64,000 nucleotides of DNA from JAFAGX01 sp035624215 (lineage in GTDB: Bacteria; Acidobacteriota; Terriglobia; Terriglobales; Acidobacteriaceae). The notes beneath the pieces are model-generated. The model saw only the letters and a program-made list of their open reading frames with translations, was not told the DNA's origin and did not search any database. Both the position numbers and the translations under genes were made by a program. The DNA lies in the NCBI GenBank assembly GCA_035624215.1, contig DASPRY010000115.1, positions 20,262-84,261 of the forward strand. Direction: 5' to 3'. This document shows positions 23,883 through 32,598 of the stretch, in pieces. The first letter of the stretch is position 1. Every line of letters begins with the position of its first letter.

Positions 23883-24593
23883 CTAGGCGGGCAGCAGCAT
23901 TCCTTTCTCCAAGTGTCTGGTCACGTGCGCGTAGGAAGCAGCATGGGGATCGTGGGTGACCATAACAATCGTCTTGTGAAAATCCTCGTTCAATCGCTTC
24001 AGAATCTCAAGAATTTCGCCGGCCGAGTGACTATCAAGGTCGCCGGTAGGTTCGTCGGCAAGCAGCAGCGTGGGATCGCTCACTATCGCGCGAGCAATCG
24101 CCACCCGTTGTTCCTGCCCGCCTGAAAGCTGCTTGGGAAGATGGTTGGCACGGTCCTCAAGCCCGACCAGCTTTAAAGCCGTCATCACATGCTCCCGGCG
24201 TTGCTGCGCATTGAGCTTGGTTAGCAGGAGCGGCAGTTCAACATTTTCAAAAGCGGTGAGAACCGGGATGAGATTAAATGTTTGGAAAACATATCCAATA
24301 TGCTCATTGCGCCAGCGCGCGGACTGGCGATCACTGAGGCGAAATACGTTCTCGCCCAATACCCGGAGTTCTCCTGAGGTGGGCCGATCAATTGCCGCGA
24401 TCATATTTAACAGCGTCGTCTTGCCTGAACCGGAAGGCCCCATGAGTGCGAGGAAGTCCCCGGCCCCAATCTCGATCGACACGTCATCCAGGGCTTTCAC
24501 TTCGAAGGCGTCGCGCTTGAAAATTTTGTTGACATTCTGCGCCTGAACAACTTTGGCTTGGGTGGCTGTATTCGCGATGGTGGCAGTGCTCAT
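23883..24593 (-). CDS. ABC transporter ATP-binding protein, MacB/LolD type
   Basis: 236 residues. Walker A GPSGSGKTTLLN, Q-loop region YVFQTFNLIPVLTAFENVELPLL, signature LSGGQEQRVAIARAI, Walker B LLLADEPTGDLD and H-loop VMVTHDPHA are complete. The FNLIPVLTAFENVELPL stretch marks the MacB/LolD/FtsE group that drives mechanotransmission rather than classic import. Its ATG overlaps the adaptor stop codon (ATGA), so the two are translationally coupled. It is last in a four-gene cluster. Confidence 0.94.
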   Translation of the reverse strand: MSTATIANTATQAKVVQAQNVNKIFKRDAFEVKALDDVSIEIGAGDFLALMGPSGSGKTTLLNMIAAIDRPTSGELRVLGENVFRLSDRQSARWRNEHIGYVFQTFNLIPVLTAFENVELPLLLTKLNAQQRREHVMTALKLVGLEDRANHLPKQLSGGQEQRVAIARAIVSDPTLLLADEPTGDLDSHSAGEILEILKRLNEDFHKTIVMVTHDPHAASYAHVTRHLEKGMLLPA

Positions 24594-25954
24594 GATTGCC
24601 CCTTGATTTTAATTTTGTCTCCGTCCTTCAAGCTTGGCGGCCCGGCGGTTATGACGTTCTCGCCCCCATTTAATCCCTTTACGATGAACCCGCTGCTCCG
24701 TTGCGAAACCACTTGCACTTCGCGCTCGAGCGCTTTGCCATTGAAGGCAATCAGCACGACCTTCTTGCCGTTGTGATCGTGAATCGCGGAAGTCGGTACT
24801 AATATCCCAGCAACTTCTGGGCTCACAGATGTTTTTGTTTTGTCAGCCAGAAACTTCACCGTAGCGTTCATCTCCGGGCGCATGTATTCGTCCGGATTGA
24901 GGATTTGGACCTTTACCTGGACGGTTGCTTTCTGACGGTTGGCTTCGGGCGAAATCTCATGAATTTCGCCGTCATACTTGCGGTCCGGGTAGGCGTCCAC
25001 TCCGACAATGCCTTTTTGCCGAGGGCCGAGTTTGGCGAAATCGTCCTGCGCGATGTCGAGTTCCACTTGAATATCGTTAAGGTCAGCGAGAGCAACCACT
25101 TGACCTTGCGGCCCGCCTTCTGCCCCACTGGCAAACTGCGCGGTTACGAGCTCACCTTTCTCAGCTGTTCGTTCGAGAATCGTGCCGCTCACTGGAGCAC
25201 GAATCACGGTTGCGTCCAACCATGATTTTGCGTAAGCCTCCTGGCCTTCTGCCTGCAGTAACGCACCTTTGGCACGTGCAATCTCTTCCGCACGGGGTCC
25301 GATCTTGGCAAGTCGCAAACCTTTCTCCAGGGAATTGACCCGCTGCTGGTCGGCCTCAAATTTCGCGCTGGCATCGTCGAAGGCTTGCCGCGAAACCACC
25401 CCTTGTGCCCACAGTTGGCGATCGCGATCCAGAGTCAATTTGTCATTGGCGAGCGTAGCCCGCGCTTCGTCCAGATTATGTTGCGCCTGATCGATTTCCT
25501 CCGGCCGCGACCCATGTTCCAGTTCCTCCAGGTAAGCACGAGCGTTTTCCGCCGCCCCTTTAGCTTGCTCATATTGAGCGCGAAATTCGTCATCTTCGAG
25601 CCGCACCAGCATTTGACCCTGCTTGACCTTATCGCCTTTTTCCACCCCGATCCACGCAACCCTCCCTGTGACCTTTGAGTTCACGTTGATCTTATGGTGA
25701 GGCACAATGTAGCCGCTGGCCGTGAGAACCACACCGGCAACATCCCCGCTGTTCTCTGCCTGCGCACGCACTACCTCGACCTCGGGGACACCCGAATCCA
25801 ATAGCCTGAAGGCGATGCTCCCCACGCCAAGCAGGGCAACGACCGCAATTCCGATGATGATGTAGCGTCGGGCCCAAGGCGCCGACTCTCCGCCAGGTGC
25901 TGAGCGGTCTATTCGCAGGCCTTGCAATTCGGCGTGTTTCGTGTCAAGCGGCAT
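24590..25954 (-). CDS. HlyD/MacA-type periplasmic adaptor subunit
   Basis: 454 residues. One N-terminal membrane helix (YIIIGIAVVALLGVGSIAFRLL, about 30-51), then a lipoyl half (TASGYIVPHHKINVNSKVTGRVAWIGV), a long alpha-hairpin (about 110-215), a second lipoyl half (DATVIRAPVSGTILERTAEKGE) and a beta-barrel/membrane-proximal domain. It bridges inner-membrane permeases and an outer-membrane exit duct in tripartite export. No outer-membrane TolC-like gene is in the cluster. The substrate is unknown. Confidence 0.92.
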   Translation of the reverse strand: MPLDTKHAELQGLRIDRSAPGGESAPWARRYIIIGIAVVALLGVGSIAFRLLDSGVPEVEVVRAQAENSGDVAGVVLTASGYIVPHHKINVNSKVTGRVAWIGVEKGDKVKQGQMLVRLEDDEFRAQYEQAKGAAENARAYLEELEHGSRPEEIDQAQHNLDEARATLANDKLTLDRDRQLWAQGVVSRQAFDDASAKFEADQQRVNSLEKGLRLAKIGPRAEEIARAKGALLQAEGQEAYAKSWLDATVIRAPVSGTILERTAEKGELVTAQFASGAEGGPQGQVVALADLNDIQVELDIAQDDFAKLGPRQKGIVGVDAYPDRKYDGEIHEISPEANRQKATVQVKVQILNPDEYMRPEMNATVKFLADKTKTSVSPEVAGILVPTSAIHDHNGKKVVLIAFNGKALEREVQVVSQRSSGFIVKGLNGGENVITAGPPSLKDGDKIKIKGQS

Positions 25955-26003
25955 ATATCAGCTATAGCTTAGGCACAGTCGAGAACCTACACACCACATC
26001 TTC

Positions 26004-27167
26004 CTAATCTCTCAACGAAGCCAGTATCTCGCGTCGGGCGGCATGCCACGCCGGAGCAATTCCGCCGAACAAGCCCATGATCACGGCAAAAATAACTGCC
26101 GAGCCTACCACCCCCGGCGTCATACGCAAGCTGAACACGGCTTCGCTGAATGTGACCGGATTGTTTGTACCGGTCGTCATACCGTTAAACGGCAGCATCA
26201 ATACAATCCCGACCAGCGCACCCAGCAGGGACAGCATGACGGACTCGAAAACAAACGAAGTCAGAATGCTGGGCCGGGAGAAGCCGATTACTCGCAAGGT
26301 AGCGATCTCCCGCGCACGATAGGCCACAGCTGCGTACATGGTGTTCATGGCGGCAAAGCAAGAGCCAATTCCCATGATCACAGCTACGATCATGCCAACG
26401 AACTTGATGGGAGTGCCGGAACTGGTCTGCTTCGCCCAATAATCGGTCTCCAGCATGCCGTTGAGTTTCAGCCGTTGATCATCGCTCACACGGTTTTTCA
26501 ATGCATCGGCCGCAACCGGATCGGTGGCGCGGATAAGCACCGAGTTGTAGGTGGTGCGGTCAAAGTCAGCGGCCAGCTGGTTAACGTCGCCCCAGATTTC
26601 CGAATCGTGCGCCGTGCCGCCGGCATCGAAAATGCCAACGATCGTCCACGGCCCCTTGCCAATCCACATGCTGTCACCGATGTTGGCCTGCGCAAAGCGG
26701 TTGTGAATTGACTTGCTGACGACGATCTCGCGCTGCCCGGCGTTGAACCAGCGGCCAGCCACCAGCTTGGCTTCGGGGCGCATCGCAATACCACTAGCCG
26801 AGAGATATCGCACCGTGACGTTGGTTTCCCCGGTGCCGTCGTTTCTGGGAAGGACGACTACCAGCAAATCTTCCCCGGAAATCAAAGGTTGGCCCTGGGC
26901 ATCGCGTGCCACGCCGGGCAGATCTTTCATAATCGGTAAAGCGTCGCGATCCACGCCGCCCGCGGCCAGCTCCGCAGTTGAACCTTTCCGCAACACCAGC
27001 ACATTCAATGGGTCGCCACTACCGCGAAATGCGGCATTGAGGCCAGCCAGCAGCGCCATGATGAAAATGGCGGTTGTGACGGTCAACGCAATTCCCAGCG
27101 CGGTCATGATGGTTGCGCTCTTGCGCAGCTTCAGGTTCCGGACATTGTATTGAATAGGAACCGCCAT
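26004..27167 (-). CDS. ABC transporter permease, FtsX/MacB family (second permease)
   Basis: 387 residues. One N-terminal membrane helix (IMTALGIALTVTTAIFIMALLAG), a large periplasmic MacB-PCD domain, then three C-terminal helices (FVGMIVAVIMGIGSCFAAMNT, VFESVMLSLLGALVGIVLML, VGSAVIFAVIMGLFGG). The YAAVAYRAREIATLRVIGFSR coupling helix before the second C-terminal helix is the FtsX signature. It lies 11 bases after the first permease and 49 before the adaptor. The two permeases differ in sequence, so a heterodimeric pore is likely. Confidence 0.91.
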   Translation of the reverse strand: MAVPIQYNVRNLKLRKSATIMTALGIALTVTTAIFIMALLAGLNAAFRGSGDPLNVLVLRKGSTAELAAGGVDRDALPIMKDLPGVARDAQGQPLISGEDLLVVVLPRNDGTGETNVTVRYLSASGIAMRPEAKLVAGRWFNAGQREIVVSKSIHNRFAQANIGDSMWIGKGPWTIVGIFDAGGTAHDSEIWGDVNQLAADFDRTTYNSVLIRATDPVAADALKNRVSDDQRLKLNGMLETDYWAKQTSSGTPIKFVGMIVAVIMGIGSCFAAMNTMYAAVAYRAREIATLRVIGFSRPSILTSFVFESVMLSLLGALVGIVLMLPFNGMTTGTNNPVTFSEAVFSLRMTPGVVGSAVIFAVIMGLFGGIAPAWHAARREILASLRD

Positions 27168-27178
27168 ATTTGTCTCCG

Positions 27179-28330
27179 CTAGCCGATGTGCCTTAGTCCC
27201 TCGACAATGTTTCGCCGTGAGGCATTAAACGCGGGCACAAACGAACTTACCAGTCCCACAGTCGCTCCCACCAGGACCGCGACTATCACCTCCGGTACAC
27301 TGAAAGACACCCCCGTGAGGAACAATCCCATTTGCGGCGACCGGGCCAGCACATAAACCAGCCCTGAGGCCGCAATCGCGCCCAGCAATCCGCCAAACGC
27401 TGCCAGACTCACGGATTCGCCCATAAACAACGCCAGCACCGTTCCGCGCGTGAAGCCCAGGGTTTTTAATAGCGCCACTTCCCGAGTGCGTTCGCGGATG
27501 GACATCGCCATGGTGTTCGCCGAAACCAACAGAGTGGCAAAGACCACAGCCGCACAGATGCTGAGAATGAAGCCCTTCACATTGCCCAGCATGGCAATCC
27601 AATCCAGGTTGAAAGCCTTCTCGCTCTCAGATTTGGTGGGCCGGTCCGTGTTGCGAAATTGCGTGTCGATGGCCTTTGCTACTTGCGGCACACTTTGTGG
27701 CGAGTCGGCCAGCACACCGAAGAAGCCCACGTAACCCTTTACTCGCGGCCAGCCCTCATCGATGTAGGTATTGTTGAAGTACACGGTTTCTGTCGGTTGC
27801 GGCGCCGTAAACATGCCGCGTACCGTAAGCTCCAGGTCGAGCGGGAAAATTGTGCCCTTGATGTGAATGCGGTCACCAACTTTCCATCCATATTTCTTGG
27901 CTAACTCAGCATCCGCCACGCATCCGGCCCGGTCTTTTTTCCACGCTTCCAGTTGGTCCGCCGGAATGTGAAAGTCCCTCTGCACATCGAAAATCTCATT
28001 CGGGTCTGTACCGAATTGCGCGAAAAAGTGTTCCGGCTTGTCATCAATATATTGACCGCCAAACCAGGTTTCATTGACCACATTCTTCACGCCAGCGATC
28101 GAGCGGATTTTCTCGCGATAGGAGATTGGCAAAAATTGCGCCAGCGAAACCTTGTGGCGCACTATCAATCGCTGAGCCGATTCCGCAGTGCCCTCCGACA
28201 TGTAGAAGGCGCGCCAGATGGTCATCATGACCGTCAGCAATAACAGGGAAAAACTGATGCTCAGCAGCGTCAGCAAGCTGCGGCGCTTGTTGCGAAACGC
28301 ATTCTTACGGACAAACCTGGGCAGGGTCAT
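27179..28330 (-). CDS. ABC transporter permease, FtsX/MacB family (first permease)
   Basis: 383 residues, first gene of the cluster. N-terminal FVRKNAFRNKRRSLLTLLSISFSL with the following hydrophobic helix, periplasmic domain (about 45-250), then three C-terminal helices with the coupling motif MAMSIRERTREVALLKTLGFTRG. Architecture equals its partner downstream. The pair with ATPase and HlyD adaptor makes a MacAB-like exporter, perhaps for lipids, peptides or antibiotics. Divergent from the pseudokinase gene across a 405-base region. Confidence 0.91.
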   Translation of the reverse strand: MTLPRFVRKNAFRNKRRSLLTLLSISFSLLLLTVMMTIWRAFYMSEGTAESAQRLIVRHKVSLAQFLPISYREKIRSIAGVKNVVNETWFGGQYIDDKPEHFFAQFGTDPNEIFDVQRDFHIPADQLEAWKKDRAGCVADAELAKKYGWKVGDRIHIKGTIFPLDLELTVRGMFTAPQPTETVYFNNTYIDEGWPRVKGYVGFFGVLADSPQSVPQVAKAIDTQFRNTDRPTKSESEKAFNLDWIAMLGNVKGFILSICAAVVFATLLVSANTMAMSIRERTREVALLKTLGFTRGTVLALFMGESVSLAAFGGLLGAIAASGLVYVLARSPQMGLFLTGVSFSVPEVIVAVLVGATVGLVSSFVPAFNASRRNIVEGLRHIG

Positions 28331-28735
28331 GTTCGAACTCCAGGAGAAACATGGTGCGCTATCGGGCGGGGCTCGCGGATAGAACTAAGAATAGCTGATG
28401 GACCCACCCGCCACAACCAGCTTCCATCAACATCATCTGTCAACCACTTTCCGTTAGGCAGTGGAGATCGTCACCGATCCAAAGTGACAAATGTCATTCG
28501 CACTCTCTCTTTATATAACGGCCGGGGAAGAGAAATGTCACGACCACGAGTTTTCCTTGGTTCGTCGAAAGACGTGGTCTTGGGAGAGGCATCTTTTTCG
28601 CCGTTACTACTTGTGAAATCACTTTCGTAACTCCCCTCCTGTCCAGAGTCGAGCTATGCTAATGGTCACTCCTCCCTCCGGAAGCCTCGCCAGATCGCTA
28701 CGGCCTTTCTTCGCCTGTGCGAGGGGCAGGGAGCA
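28331..28735. promoter_or_regulatory. Divergent regulatory region between ABC export cluster and pseudokinase
   Basis: This 405-base gap has no recognisable gene. It contains the perfect palindrome TGACA-AA-TGTCA (28485-28496) followed about 17 bases later by TATATAAC, a possible plus-strand -10, so a repressor or activator could act there. A closely similar palindrome ACACA-AA-TGTGT occurs upstream of the winged-helix protein gene at 23.05 kb. Which of the two divergent transcripts it serves is not decidable. Confidence 0.4.
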
Positions 28736-31093
28736 ATGTCGAATCAAATCGGACGTTTTGAAATAGTCAGCGAAATCGCGCATAACGACGCCAGTTCCGT
28801 CTACAAAGCTACCGACACGGAAAGCAAACAAACCGTGGCATTAAAAGTGATCCGCCTCGCGTCGCTCGGCGAGCAGGGGGCGGCGCTGGTGAAGAGCATT
28901 CTTGAAGAGGCCGAAGCCAGCAAGGTTCTCAACAGCCACAATATTGCTCTGTTATACGGTGCGGGAGAAATTGAGGGCAATCTCTGCGCGTCCATGGAGT
29001 ACGTCCAAGGCAACAGCGTGGCCACCATGCTGGCCCGCAAAGAAGGATTTTCGATCTGGGATTTGCAGGATATTGCCCGCCAAAGCTGTCAGGGACTCGA
29101 TCACGCTCACATCCGCAAGGTCTTTCATTGTGCCTTGGAGCCCGCCAAAATCATGGTGCAGTGGGATGGTATCGTCAAAACCCTGGGATTCGGCGTCTCG
29201 AGCACCGGACTCTATGCCTCGCAGGCTTGCGGCAAGCCCGCGCAAGTTCTGCACTACATGTCTCCCGAGCAACTCAAGGGAGACCCCCTTGATGCCCGCT
29301 CGAACCTGTTTAGCCTTGGGGCCATTCTGTACGAGATGGTCACTGAACGTAAGGCGTTCGAGGGAGAAGACGCGGACCAGGTCCGCCAGGCCATTCTGGA
29401 AAACACACCTGTCGCCCCAGACCAGATCAATCGCAAGATTCATCCCGGCCTGAATGCCGTGATCATGAAGGCAATCGCCAAGGCGCCGGAAGAGCGTTAC
29501 CAATCCGGACAAGAACTGGTGAACGATCTGGAGAAATGCAAGGAAAGCACAGCCAAAGCGGCAGCCAAACCTGCCGCGCCAAAACCGGCCGCAAAAGCAC
29601 CAATCAAACCAGCCCAGGCTCCTGCGGCGCAAGCGCCGCTCACTCGGGCGGCTGCGGCCACAGGCGGCCCGACCAGTCGTCCGACGGCAACAAAAGCCGT
29701 AGCTTCTGGGCCGACGGAGTCACACCCGCTACCTCCAAAGAGCCCGGCTTCAGTTAATTCAGAAACCATGTCTGCAGCTGTCGAGGAGTCACAAACCGAG
29801 TCGCCGCGCATCGCGGTCGATCCGATGATGGACGAGAGCAGACAGCCAGGGGCCAGCGGCCCGAGCTTTTCCGACATCGATGAGTTGCCGCCTCTTAAAG
29901 AAGTCTATGTTGAGCCTCCGCCAATTTCGCACGAAACGTCAGAACCGATCGAGTCCGCGAAGCCGGTTGCGTCTAACCAGGCGGAGCCCGAAAAACCTAA
30001 AATGCGGCCGGGGGAAACGGCCAAAAAGGCAGTGGGGGAAATCAAGCAGACCCCTCCGCACCTGTTCATTTATTCGATTGCCGCTGCCGCCGCCATCATT
30101 CTGTTGGCCGTAGCAGGGATTGCCTATCACATCCACTCCGGTGAGGCGGATGATGACAGCATCCCGGTGGAGTCGACCTCGACCCAAGTCACGCCGGCGC
30201 CCGGCAATCCGCCGGCCCAATCGGCTGCACCTGCCGTCACTTCTCCACCCGCGCCAGCGACCGCACCGCCTGAAGTGGTTGCAGCGCCGCCGGCACAGGA
30301 AGCGCCACCGCTCTCGGTAACGCCCAAACACCCCCGTACGAAGAAGTCTGCGCGCGCGACCCGACAGGCAGCGCCAAGCATTGTTCCCGGACAGCTGAAT
30401 GTCGATTCAAATCCTCCAGGCGCGCAGATCACCATCGATGGAAAGAAAGTAGCATCGCTCACGCCGCTTAACGTCATCGAATTGTTACCCGGTCATCACA
30501 CCATCACCATCAGCAAGTCTGGCTACGCCTCCGAGACGCGTGCCATTGATGTCACCGCGGGAAGCAAATCGTCTGTCAGCGTGCAACTCGCTCCCACCAC
30601 TGCAACCGTGGCTGCCAACAGCGACCCGGGGGGCGCAACCGTATGGATCGATGGTCGCGACACTGGCCGGACGACGCCGACCCAGATTTCTCTCGATAAG
30701 CCGGGCAGTCATACCTTCGTATTCAAGAAGCAGGGCTACTTGGATGAAACCGCTAACGCCAACGTGCAGATCGGGCAGACTCTGCAGTTAGCCCCCAGCT
30801 TGCGCCCGCTGGGCAATACCGACGACATCAAGATCGGCGGCAAGTTCAAGAAGGTGTTTGGCGGCTCCGAAACCGCTGGCATGGGAACTGTTAGTGTGAA
30901 GACTCAGCCCAAGGGTGCGCAGATCGCGGTCAACAGTCACGTCGTGGACAAATCTTCGCCCGTGACGTTCTATCTCAATCCCGGCAACTACGTGATTGAC
31001 ATCACGATGTCCGGCTTCAAGAGCATTGAAAAAGTGATCACGGTTGAGAAAAACGGTAAGGTTGTCGTTGAAGAAAACCTCGATCGAGAGTAA
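28736..31093 (+). CDS. Membrane pseudokinase (Ser/Thr kinase fold, catalytic residues lost) with three PEGA domains
   Basis: 785 residues. Kinase fold at about 7-265: VAIK Lys retained (VALKVIR), APE retained as MSPEQ. The HRD..KP.N loop reads HCALEPAKI (about 131-139), so the catalytic Asp and the Asn are gone; DFG reads LGFG (about 151); the Gly-rich loop reads AHNDASSV; helix F Asp is Asn (SNLFSLG). A long Ala/Pro linker, one membrane helix (about 445-465), a Pro/Thr-rich stretch and three PEGA repeats (about 552-620, 622-690, 717-785) follow. Phosphotransfer is unlikely; a signalling scaffold linking cytoplasm and periplasm or surface is inferred. Confidence 0.92.
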   Translation: MSNQIGRFEIVSEIAHNDASSVYKATDTESKQTVALKVIRLASLGEQGAALVKSILEEAEASKVLNSHNIALLYGAGEIEGNLCASMEYVQGNSVATMLARKEGFSIWDLQDIARQSCQGLDHAHIRKVFHCALEPAKIMVQWDGIVKTLGFGVSSTGLYASQACGKPAQVLHYMSPEQLKGDPLDARSNLFSLGAILYEMVTERKAFEGEDADQVRQAILENTPVAPDQINRKIHPGLNAVIMKAIAKAPEERYQSGQELVNDLEKCKESTAKAAAKPAAPKPAAKAPIKPAQAPAAQAPLTRAAAATGGPTSRPTATKAVASGPTESHPLPPKSPASVNSETMSAAVEESQTESPRIAVDPMMDESRQPGASGPSFSDIDELPPLKEVYVEPPPISHETSEPIESAKPVASNQAEPEKPKMRPGETAKKAVGEIKQTPPHLFIYSIAAAAAIILLAVAGIAYHIHSGEADDDSIPVESTSTQVTPAPGNPPAQSAAPAVTSPPAPATAPPEVVAAPPAQEAPPLSVTPKHPRTKKSARATRQAAPSIVPGQLNVDSNPPGAQITIDGKKVASLTPLNVIELLPGHHTITISKSGYASETRAIDVTAGSKSSVSVQLAPTTATVAANSDPGGATVWIDGRDTGRTTPTQISLDKPGSHTFVFKKQGYLDETANANVQIGQTLQLAPSLRPLGNTDDIKIGGKFKKVFGGSETAGMGTVSVKTQPKGAQIAVNSHVVDKSSPVTFYLNPGNYVIDITMSGFKSIEKVITVEKNGKVVVEENLDRE

Positions 31094-31098
31094 GAAGT

Positions 31099-31154
31099 CA
31101 GTGGCCAGTGCTCAGTGGTAAAACCGGCCCAGTGGTCACTGAACACTGCCACTG
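31099..31154. repeat. Long inverted repeat after the pseudokinase gene
   Basis: Arms CAGTGGCCAGTGCTCAGTG (31099-31117) and CACTGAACACTGCCACTG (31137-31154) pair almost completely, with one bulge and one G-T pair, around a 19-base loop. It starts 6 bases after the stop codon. The CAGTGGTCA motif is shared with the repeats at 11.9 and 19.4 kb. No T-tract follows. Confidence 0.75.
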
Positions 31155-31229
31155 TACACGAGTCCTACATTGCCTCCGCGCTTGCACTCCAAGTGATAGA
31201 CTTTGAAGTTTTCTTGGCGGAGATCTCTG

Positions 31230-32078
31230 ATGAAAATCGAGTTGGTGGGGGTGGTAGGCGCCGGAACCATGGGCAACGGCATTGCCCACGTCTTCGTTCG
31301 CAGCGGCTACCGCGTTTTGTTATGTGATGTGCAGCAATCCTTCCTCGATCGGGCGCTCGAAACTATCGGAAAGAACCTCGATCGGGAGGTCAACAAGAAT
31401 AAAATCACCATTGCCGATAAGTCCTCCGCACTGGCGCGTATCCAGTCCACAACTGAACGGTCTAAGCTCGCGGGTTGCGACTTTGTGGTAGAAGCTGCTA
31501 CCGAGAAATTTGAAATCAAAGCGGGAATCTTTCGTGACCTGGACAAACTCTGCCGCCCTGAAGTCATTTTGACCTCGAATACCTCGTCGATTTCCATCAC
31601 AAAACTCGCGGCCTTGACAAAGCGCCCCGATAAGATCATCGGGATGCACTTCTTCAATCCCGTTCCGGTGATGAAGCTGGTTGAAGTGATTCGCGGGCTG
31701 GCTACCACGCCGGAAACGTTTGAAACCGTCCGTGAGCTTGCTCTCAAGCTCGAAAAGACGCCGGTCGAGGTCAACGATGCTCCCGGATTCGTTTCCAACC
31801 GCGTGCTTATGCCTCTGCTGAACGAAGCCATGTACGCGGTCATGGAAAATGTCGCCACGCCCGATGCGGTCGATGAAGTCTTCAAGCTTGGCATGGCCCA
31901 CCCTATGGGGCCTCTCACGTTGGCAGATTTTATCGGCCTCGATGTCTGCCTCGACATCATGCGAGTGCTGCAGGACGGACTCGGCGATCCGAAATACCGC
32001 CCTTGCCCTTTGTTGATAAAAATGGTGGATGCCGGCTGGTTGGGGCGCAAAACTGGACGAGGCTTCTACAAATACTGA
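31230..32078 (+). CDS. hbd: 3-hydroxybutyryl-CoA dehydrogenase
   Basis: NAD(P)-dependent oxidation of 3-hydroxyacyl-CoA in beta-oxidation or butyrate-type metabolism. 282 residues, normal for the stand-alone form. GVVGAGTMGNGIAHVF binds NAD; EAATEKFEIK, SNTSSISITKLA and the catalytic His region HFFNPVPVMKLVEVI follow, with VNDAPGFVSNRVLMPLLNEA and GPLTLADFIGLD in the dimerisation domain. The ATG gives the Rossmann strand at the N-terminus with GGAG upstream. May act with the CoA-transferase pair at 11-12.7 kb. Confidence 0.95.
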   Translation: MKIELVGVVGAGTMGNGIAHVFVRSGYRVLLCDVQQSFLDRALETIGKNLDREVNKNKITIADKSSALARIQSTTERSKLAGCDFVVEAATEKFEIKAGIFRDLDKLCRPEVILTSNTSSISITKLAALTKRPDKIIGMHFFNPVPVMKLVEVIRGLATTPETFETVRELALKLEKTPVEVNDAPGFVSNRVLMPLLNEAMYAVMENVATPDAVDEVFKLGMAHPMGPLTLADFIGLDVCLDIMRVLQDGLGDPKYRPCPLLIKMVDAGWLGRKTGRGFYKY

Positions 32079-32121
32079 AATAGCGGCCATTCCGCCAGTT
32101 GCCTGGCCCGATGTGGACTCC

Positions 32122-32475
32122 ATGGAATACCCGAAAGGCTCACCGAATGACAATGCGGCTTACGTCTTGGGCTCCATCCTCGGCATATTGGCCGGGGTCC
32201 TCGATGTAAAAGCCGGAGACCTGCTGCTCACCGCTCTGTTTGTGCTTGGCTGCACTATGTTCTTAGGTGCGCTCCGCCCCGACAGGCCGTGGAGATGGAC
32301 GCTTACGGTCGCGGTTTTTGTCCCGCTCGTTCAGTCGCTTGCCTACTTGTTCTTAACCCAGAAGCCGTATCCGGCGCAAATCTACGAGTCACTTCTTGGC
32401 TTTCTCACAGGTATCGCCGGAGCCTACGGGGGATCATTTCTGCGCCGGGGCGCGAAAGAACTTTTGCGCAAGTAG
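32122..32475 (+). CDS. Small integral membrane protein of unknown function
   Basis: 117 residues from the ATG. About four hydrophobic segments: AYVLGSILGILAGVL, LLLTALFVLGCTMFLGAL, WTLTVAVFVPLVQSLAYLFL and LLGFLTGIAGAYGGSFL, with a basic C-terminus. No domain recognised. The reading frame is open further upstream into hbd, and a GTG three codons earlier is also possible. It follows hbd on the same strand. Confidence 0.65.
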   Translation: MEYPKGSPNDNAAYVLGSILGILAGVLDVKAGDLLLTALFVLGCTMFLGALRPDRPWRWTLTVAVFVPLVQSLAYLFLTQKPYPAQIYESLLGFLTGIAGAYGGSFLRRGAKELLRK

Positions 32476-32598
32476 CCAGCAATTACTGCCCGGTTACCAG
32501 CGCCAGTACCAATCCCGACGCTGATGCCTACCGCTCAAAAGTATCGGCTATCTAGAAAGTTATCGCGTTTCCACAATTATCCCGGGTATGCTCTCTCA

